A stretch of DNA of 64,000 nt, taken from contig NZ_RQJO01000009.1 in NCBI RefSeq assembly GCF_003858635.1, positions 434,001 through 498,000 of the forward strand, given 5' to 3'. The DNA is from Larkinella rosea. Lineage in GTDB: Bacteria; Bacteroidota; Bacteroidia; Cytophagales; Spirosomataceae. A program made the translations under genes and the position numbers. The notes under the pieces are model-generated. The model did not search any database and was not told the origin of the DNA. It saw nothing but the letters and a program-made list of their open reading frames with translations. Below, in pieces: positions 58,895-64,000 of the stretch (positions within the stretch are counted from its first letter, which is position 1; the number at the start of each line of letters is the position of its first letter).

Positions 58895-59977
58895 ATGCCC
58901 AAAACCCTCAACATTGCCTTAATCGGACCCGGTAAAGTTGCCCACAATCACGCCCGGGCAGTTCTTGAAACCCCTGATACCAAACTCGTTGCCATTTACG
59001 GCCGCAATCACACCAAAGCCGACGAATTTGCCAACCAATACGGTATCAATGCGTACTCCGACATCTACGACATGGTCGATCGCGAGAATGTGGACATCTG
59101 CATCGTCTGCACTCCGCACCCGGCCCACCGCGTCGTAACCGTGGCGGCTTTGGAAGCCGGGGCCAATGTGCTGGTCGAAAAACCGCTGGCTTCCTCGCTC
59201 GAAGACTGCGACGCCATGATCGAAGCCGCCCGGAAAGCCAACCGGCAACTCGCCGTGGTGAGCCAGCGCCGGTTTTACGAACCGTGTATGCGGATGCGGC
59301 AGGCCATCGACGACGGAAAAATTGGAAAACCGGTGCTCGGCATGGCCCAGTTATTCGGCTGGCGCAGCGAAGAATACTACCGCAGCGACCCCTGGCGCGG
59401 TTCGTGGGAACACGAAGGCGGGGGCGTACTGGTCAACCAGGCACCGCACCAACTGGATTTGCTGCTATGGTACATGGGCGAAATGGAAGAGGTCTACGGC
59501 GTTTGGGCTAATTTGAATCATCCGGATATCGAGGTGGATGACACGGCGGTGGCCATCGTTCGGTTTAAAAATGGCGGGATCGGCAACGTCATCGTCAGTA
59601 ACTCGCAAAAACCGGGGCTGTACGGTCGGGTTCACATCCACGGACAAAACGGTGCCTCGGTTGGCGTGCAGACCGACGGCGGTTCGATGTTCATTGCGGG
59701 CATGACGTCCATTCAGGATGCGCCCTACAACGACATCTGGTCGGTGCCGGAGGAAGCCGATCAGCAGCCGGTCTGGAAAGCCGAAGACGATGCGGTTTTC
59801 AACAGTGTCGACTCGTCCAGCCATTATTTTTCGCGCCAACTGGCGGATTTTTGCCAGGCGATCAACGAGGGCCGAAAACCGCTCGTCACGGGCGAAGAAG
59901 GCCGGAAAGTGGTTGCTCTGTTCGAGGCCATTTATGAATCAACGCGCACCAATCAGCCCGTTCGATTGAGTTCTTAG
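58895..59977 (+). CDS. Gfo/Idh/MocA-family oxidoreductase
   Basis: NAD(P)-dependent sugar or polyol dehydrogenase-like enzyme, 360 residues. Rossmann start NIALIGPGKVAHNHARAVLE, then CTPHPAHRVVTVAALEAGAN and the diagnostic VEKPLASS. The C-terminal domain has NQAPHQLDLLLWYMGEMEEV with the catalytic His. The substrate cannot be told. The neighbours (zinc dehydrogenase before, gluconate-type permease after) hint at sugar-acid metabolism, but strands and spacings do not form one operon. Confidence 0.9.
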   Translation: MPKTLNIALIGPGKVAHNHARAVLETPDTKLVAIYGRNHTKADEFANQYGINAYSDIYDMVDRENVDICIVCTPHPAHRVVTVAALEAGANVLVEKPLASSLEDCDAMIEAARKANRQLAVVSQRRFYEPCMRMRQAIDDGKIGKPVLGMAQLFGWRSEEYYRSDPWRGSWEHEGGGVLVNQAPHQLDLLLWYMGEMEEVYGVWANLNHPDIEVDDTAVAIVRFKNGGIGNVIVSNSQKPGLYGRVHIHGQNGASVGVQTDGGSMFIAGMTSIQDAPYNDIWSVPEEADQQPVWKAEDDAVFNSVDSSSHYFSRQLADFCQAINEGRKPLVTGEEGRKVVALFEAIYESTRTNQPVRLSS

Positions 59978-60032
59978 CCGGTTTTCAACAAAATCCGATG
60001 CGTATACGTTTTGCCTATAACTCATCGGATTT

Positions 60033-60872
60033 ATGAAGAAACTTGCACACTTTTTTTGCGTCATTGGCATCTTTGTACTGGCGGATGGCTGCCGAAAAAC
60101 ACCCGTTACCAGCAGTCAACCGTCGGATGCGGGTGAAATCACCACGAATGATTTTGGCAGCAAACGCCGGCAGGGTATCGATTTTACGGCGCAGGGCGGA
60201 ACGCCAACCTGGTCGCTGGACATCGATTTTACGAAAGCCATTCGGTTTCAGACCCAGAACGGCCCGGTTTTGATGGCCGCCGTACCTAAATCACAGCGCG
60301 ATCCGCGCGGGAACGGTATTCTGTTCGACGCCCAACTGATGCCCGAACAAACCGGATCAGGAAACCGGTCGGTCAGTCGGACGGTTGCGGCCAACCGCCG
60401 TCTGAAAATCATCATCAGCCCGATCGTTTGCCGCGATAACAAAACCGGTCAGTCGTACGCCTACGCCGTTGCAATCGAAACCAACGGGCAGAAGTACAGC
60501 GGCTGTGGCACGTTCCTCAATGGCGTTTCCCGACTGAACAGCCAGTGGGTGCTGGAAACGTATCACGGACAGCGGTTGCACGCCGAGCAGTTTGTAAACC
60601 GGCAGATGCCGACACTGGCCATCAATCTGAAAGAGAAAAAGTTGCAGGGTTTTACCGGATGCAATACGATGCAGGGACAAGTGCAGGCCGACGGCGACAA
60701 CGTCCGGTTCGAAACCATTTCGACCACGCGCCGGGCGTGTCCGTATAATTTTGAAAGCGGTTTTTTGACGGCACTTCAAAGTGTCACGCTCTACCGCATC
60801 AGTAACAACCGCCTAACGCTGCTGGCCGATGGCAAGTACGTGATGACCTTTCGGAAAACGGCTTCTCAATGA
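60033..60872 (+). CDS. META-domain lipoprotein (HslJ-like)
   Basis: 279 residues. The signal peptide ends VLADGC (lipobox). The N-terminal half resembles the COG3650-type periplasmic domain (GIDFTAQGGTPTWSLDIDFT; YAVAIETNGQKYSGCGTFLN). The C-terminal half is a META domain (NSQWVLETYHGQRL; LQGFTGCNTMQGQVQADGDN; CPYNFESGFLTAL). Such proteins are linked to heat shock and envelope stress. Its stop codon overlaps the mcrC start (ATGA), so the two are translationally coupled. Confidence 0.85.
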   Translation: MKKLAHFFCVIGIFVLADGCRKTPVTSSQPSDAGEITTNDFGSKRRQGIDFTAQGGTPTWSLDIDFTKAIRFQTQNGPVLMAAVPKSQRDPRGNGILFDAQLMPEQTGSGNRSVSRTVAANRRLKIIISPIVCRDNKTGQSYAYAVAIETNGQKYSGCGTFLNGVSRLNSQWVLETYHGQRLHAEQFVNRQMPTLAINLKEKKLQGFTGCNTMQGQVQADGDNVRFETISTTRRACPYNFESGFLTALQSVTLYRISNNRLTLLADGKYVMTFRKTASQ

Positions 60873-62131
60873 CCCTTTCCATTACCGAGTTTGGCCTCAT
60901 TCGACGCTCACGGGATTTTCCTGACGTGGCTAATTCACTGACGGAATTGCAGGTGTCGGATGCGGTTTTTGATGCATTGCGCAACTTCGTGACCGAGAGC
61001 GAGACCGATTCGGTCATGACGTTTTTTCTGCAAAAAGGCCGGGAGTGCATTCGGGTGAAGAATTACGTCGGTTTGCTCGAAACGAAAGACGGCACTCAAC
61101 TTGAAATTCTGCCCAAAGCCATCGATGTCGAACACGCGCGGAAAACGCTGCTGCGCATGCTGCGGTATTTGCGCAACAGCCCTTTCCGATCGATCCAATC
61201 GGTTCATCTGGGAACGAGCCGTTTGCCGTTATGGGAAGTGTTTATATCGCTGTTTCTGGATGAAGTAATACCGTTGATTATGAGAGGGTTGCAAAAGTCT
61301 TACGTCTCCAGGACGGACAACCAGCGGTTTTGGAAAGGGAAGCTGGAACTCGCCGATCAGATCCGGCAAAACGCGTTTCATGCCGAGCGTGTGGTGACGA
61401 CCTTCGATGAGCAAACCGCCAATCTACCGCCTAACCGCTTGCTGAAATCCGCCCTGGAATTTGTGCAGCTTCGCGCCCGAACGGTTTCCAATCAAATCCG
61501 CATCCGACAGTTGTTATTTGCGCTGGAAGACATTCCGACTTCTGAACGGATTGCGGATGATTTACGGTCTGTTGCCACTAATAACCGGCTTTTTGCGCAT
61601 TACCAACCGGCTTTGCGGTGGGCCGAAGCCTTGTTGAGTGGTCGGGCATTTGGCCTGACGCCGGGACGGTACCTGACGCTCGCGCTGCTGTTTCCGATGG
61701 AACGGATTTTTGAAGACTACGTCGCGGCCGGTTTTAAACGGTATGTGTCCGACGGCGACGTGGTAATTCAGGAGTCGTCGCAACACCTGATCGACAACCA
61801 CAGCGGTTTGCGAAAATTCCGATTGCGCCCGGATATTATTCTGCGGCAGAACGGCGTCACGACGGTGCTGGATACCAAATGGAAACGCATCGATGCCACC
61901 AATGCTGCCGGAAATTACGGCATCGATCAGGGCGATCTGTATCAGTTGTATGCGTACGGTAAAAAATACAACGCCACTGAACTGGTTCTGATTTACCCCG
62001 CCACCGACCAATTTCAAAAACCGCTCGACCTCTTCGGCTACGACGAAAACCTGCACCTCCGCGTCGTTCCGTTCAACGTCAATTTGCCGCTGGAAGATGC
62101 GGTTTTGGGGGTAATGAATAATGAACAATGA
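60869..62131 (+). CDS. mcrC: McrC-type endonuclease subunit
   Basis: Nuclease partner of McrB, 420 residues. The N-terminal part (ITEFGLIRRSRDF; FFLQKGRECIRVKNYVGLLE) is the beta-rich McrB-binding domain; the C-terminal part is a PD-(D/E)xK nuclease with LRPDIIL (Asp322) and VLDTKWK (Asp335, Lys337). The first ATG overlaps the preceding gene by 4 bp. The last residues, V-M-N-N-E-Q, are encoded by a palindrome that supplies the stop codon. It is 4.8 kb from mcrB. Confidence 0.88.
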   Translation: MTLSITEFGLIRRSRDFPDVANSLTELQVSDAVFDALRNFVTESETDSVMTFFLQKGRECIRVKNYVGLLETKDGTQLEILPKAIDVEHARKTLLRMLRYLRNSPFRSIQSVHLGTSRLPLWEVFISLFLDEVIPLIMRGLQKSYVSRTDNQRFWKGKLELADQIRQNAFHAERVVTTFDEQTANLPPNRLLKSALEFVQLRARTVSNQIRIRQLLFALEDIPTSERIADDLRSVATNNRLFAHYQPALRWAEALLSGRAFGLTPGRYLTLALLFPMERIFEDYVAAGFKRYVSDGDVVIQESSQHLIDNHSGLRKFRLRPDIILRQNGVTTVLDTKWKRIDATNAAGNYGIDQGDLYQLYAYGKKYNATELVLIYPATDQFQKPLDLFGYDENLHLRVVPFNVNLPLEDAVLGVMNNEQ

Positions 62132-62204
62132 ATAATGAACCGGGCCGGAGTGGGCTCGCTCAGGTAGTCTCACTCCTCCATTATTCATTGTTCATTATTC
62201 ATTA
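62112..62204. repeat. Palindrome family D, copy 2
   Basis: Perfect inverted repeat with 26-bp arms (62112-62137 and 62179-62204; left arm begins TAATGAATAATGAACAATGA) around a GGAGTG/CACTCC inner stem. The arms are tandem repeats of AATGAAnA. The mcrC stop codon lies in the left arm. It shares its vocabulary with 47202-47305. Confidence 0.9.
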
Positions 62205-62246
62205 ATTACTATCTTACGCTCTCCTAAACAATCCCAATCCTCTTAA

Positions 62247-63566
62247 ATGCCACTTTTACTCACTTTTCTGGGCATTCTGGCCCTGGTATTCCTGATCGCA
62301 TTTGTCAAGATCGACACCTTTATCTCCTTTGTGCTGGTTGCACTGGGCATCGGGCTGGCGTCGGGGATGGATGTGGTTGCGGTCGGCAAGTCGATTCAAA
62401 CCGGCATCGGCGGCACGCTGGGCGAACTGGTGCTGATTGTCGGATTCGGAGCCATGCTGGGCCGACTGGTGGCCGAAAGCGGAGCCGCCATGCAGATCAC
62501 GAACGTCCTGATCAAGCTTTTTGGCATCAAAAACCTTCGCTGGGGGCTGGCGCTGGCCGGTTTTATCATCGGCATTCCGTTGTTTTACAACGCCGGTTTT
62601 ATCATCGTTTTTCCGCTGATTGTTACGATTACAGCTTCGTCGGGATTGCCGATGATGACGGTGGCAGTTCCGATGCTGGCGGCTTTGTCGGTGGCCCACG
62701 GTTATTTGCCACCGCACCCGTCGCCCGCGGCCATTGCCGGACAATTGGGCGCCAACATTGGCCGGACCCTGATCTACGGTATCATCGTTGCCATTCCCGC
62801 CATCATTGTCGCGGGACCGATTTTCGGGCGAACCTTGTCGAAATACAAACCGCAAATCGATCGGGATCTTTTTAAAGTCAAAGTCATTCCGGAACATGAA
62901 CTACCGGGTGCTGGCATCAGTTTCTTCGTCGCACTTTTACCAGTTTTGTTATTGACTCTGACCGGCCCCTTGAAGTCGGTTTTGACGCCGGGATCCGTTG
63001 CGCATCAGATCGTTACGTTGCTGGCCGAACCGTATATCGGCATGTTATTGTCGGTTCTGGTGGCGGTTTATACCCTGGGCATTCAGCGCGGCCAATCGAC
63101 GAAAGTAGTCATGAAGGACCTGGAAGAAGCCATCAAAGCAGCCTCGCCGGTGTTGCTGGTCATTGCCGGAGCCGGGGCATTGAAGCAGATTTTTATCGAT
63201 AGCGGCACAAGTAAATACATTGGTTTTTTGCTGCAGGGCGTCGAAATTTCCCCCTTGTTGCTAGGCTGGGGAATAGCTGCGGTCATCCGCGTTTGCGTTG
63301 GCTCGGCCACGGTGGCCGGTTTGACAACCGTTGGTATTATTTTGCCACTGCTTGAGAATCAGACCCATGTAAAACCCGAATTGATGGTGTTGGCCATTGG
63401 TTCCGGTAGCCTGATGATGTCGCACCTGAACGATGGCGGTTTCTGGTTATTCAAGGAATATTTTAATCTGAGCATCAAAGAAACCCTCCAAACCTGGACG
63501 GTGATGGAAACAATTGTGTCCATTGTCGGGTTGGCTGGCGTTTTAGCCTTAAATTTGGTGGTTTAA
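62247..63566 (+). CDS. GntP-family gluconate:H+ symporter
   Basis: Inner-membrane permease for gluconate or a similar sugar acid, 439 residues with about 12-14 helices. GntP landmarks: ALGIGLASGMDVVAVGKSIQ, IVGFGAMLGRLVAESGAA, HGYLPPHPSPAAIAGQLGAN and MSHLNDGGFWLFKEYFNLS. It is transcribed alone after a palindrome. No gluconate kinase is nearby. Confidence 0.93.
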   Translation: MPLLLTFLGILALVFLIAFVKIDTFISFVLVALGIGLASGMDVVAVGKSIQTGIGGTLGELVLIVGFGAMLGRLVAESGAAMQITNVLIKLFGIKNLRWGLALAGFIIGIPLFYNAGFIIVFPLIVTITASSGLPMMTVAVPMLAALSVAHGYLPPHPSPAAIAGQLGANIGRTLIYGIIVAIPAIIVAGPIFGRTLSKYKPQIDRDLFKVKVIPEHELPGAGISFFVALLPVLLLTLTGPLKSVLTPGSVAHQIVTLLAEPYIGMLLSVLVAVYTLGIQRGQSTKVVMKDLEEAIKAASPVLLVIAGAGALKQIFIDSGTSKYIGFLLQGVEISPLLLGWGIAAVIRVCVGSATVAGLTTVGIILPLLENQTHVKPELMVLAIGSGSLMMSHLNDGGFWLFKEYFNLSIKETLQTWTVMETIVSIVGLAGVLALNLVV

Positions 63567-63574
63567 TTCCGGTG

Positions 63575-63680
63575 AACGGTATACGGTTTTTGGTTTACGG
63601 TTGGCTGCCGCGTTCCAGTTGCACGCGTCAGCCACCGAAACATCGGCCCGGTGAAAACCGTATACTGAAAACCAAAAACT
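63575..63680. repeat. Palindrome family B, copy 2
   Basis: Imperfect palindrome: the left part has ACGGTATACGGTTTTTGG and GGTTGGCTGCCGCG; the right part has CGCGTCAGCCACCG and AAAACCGTATACTG. Its right end lies 10 bp before the next start codon. It shares words with 9711-9788. Confidence 0.8.
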
Positions 63681-63689
63681 ACTACGACA

Positions 63690-64000
63690 ATGGAATACAT
63701 GGCTCATCATTACCTGAACACCGGATTTGAACCGGACAAAAATTTAAATTTCGATTTGGAACCTGAGTCTGATCTTACTTCTGAAACTGCGCCTATGACG
63801 CCTGACGAAAAATTTGCCCAACTGGGCCTGACCCTGCCGCCCGCGCCGAAGCCGATGGGCGTTTACAAACCCTGTCTGATCGTTGACAAATTCGTTTACG
63901 TTTCCGGCCACGGACCGGTGAAGAACGACGGAAGCCGCATCATTGGCCGGATTGGGGCCGATATGAACATCGACGAGGGCAAACTGGCCGCCCAGCAGGT
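63690..64000 (+). CDS. RidA-family protein, 3' end outside window
   Basis: Open to the window edge (103 codons seen). After an acidic N-terminal extension (MEYMAHHYLNTGFEPDKNLN and following Asp/Glu-rich residues), the RidA-like core starts at DEKFAQLGLTLPPAPKPMGV, then FVYVSGHGPVKNDGS. These proteins deaminate reactive enamines/imines. An ATG at 63795 (MTPDEKF) would give the usual length; the first ATG adds 35 residues. Confidence 0.8.
   Translation, partial: MEYMAHHYLNTGFEPDKNLNFDLEPESDLTSETAPMTPDEKFAQLGLTLPPAPKPMGVYKPCLIVDKFVYVSGHGPVKNDGSRIIGRIGADMNIDEGKLAAQQ

Overview
The window looks like a chromosomal segment of a Bacteroidota bacterium, most likely Cytophagales and close to Spirosoma/Larkinella. 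The evidence is a hybrid-type sensor kinase with a periplasmic propeller next to a LytTR regulator, the DUF4290-murA pair, a Cys-rich CWC protein, many lipoproteins with short Bacteroidota-type signal peptides, almost no Shine-Dalgarno sequences, and promoters of the TTTG-N20-TAnnTTTG type. No rRNA, tRNA, CRISPR array, transposase or integrase was found. The genus-level guess is inference.

Layout. 0-10 kb: LytS/LytTR two-component pair, a LEA14-like lipoprotein, gyrB and polyphosphate kinase. 10-16 kb: a large lipoprotein, a NupC-type nucleoside transporter, an acyl-CoA synthetase, a DHFR-like reductase and a DUF1697 protein. 16-23 kb: a tripartite RND efflux operon preceded by a small conserved membrane protein. 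23-29 kb: phosphodiesterase, glycosyltransferase, a broken GNAT-like gene with an overlapping 56-codon gene, bioB and a polytopic membrane protein. 29-33 kb: an Lrp/AsnC regulator divergent from metE, with an Lrp-box-like operator and a candidate cobalamin-type leader between them. 33-48 kb, nearly all on the minus strand: S9 peptidase, PQQ dehydrogenase, AraC-type regulator, sppA, ppa, a four-helix-bundle (S23) gene inside inverted repeats, GT2, trmN6, RNase H, murA and DUF4290. 48-64 kb: MATE exporter, a GlcD/GlcF-like fusion, an McrB-type GTPase and McrC separated by six unrelated genes, a GntP permease and the start of a RidA-family gene.

The most unusual feature is a set of about ten long imperfect palindromes, 40-200 bp, placed at or just after stop codons. 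They fall into distinct sequence vocabularies, and four of these recur twice in this 64 kb. In several cases the palindrome supplies the TGA stop codon of the gene. One palindrome is nested inside another, one G/A-rich palindrome lies in frame inside a coding sequence, and one pair of arms encloses the S23 gene. Together these suggest an active class of palindromic elements, perhaps related to S23/intervening-sequence elements. The mechanism is inference.

Functional links that can be read directly: the RND adaptor, pump and outer-membrane factor form one operon. mcrC is translationally coupled (ATGA overlap) to a META-domain lipoprotein rather than to mcrB. Three tandem lipoproteins that share a Cys-Cys motif are recent paralogues.
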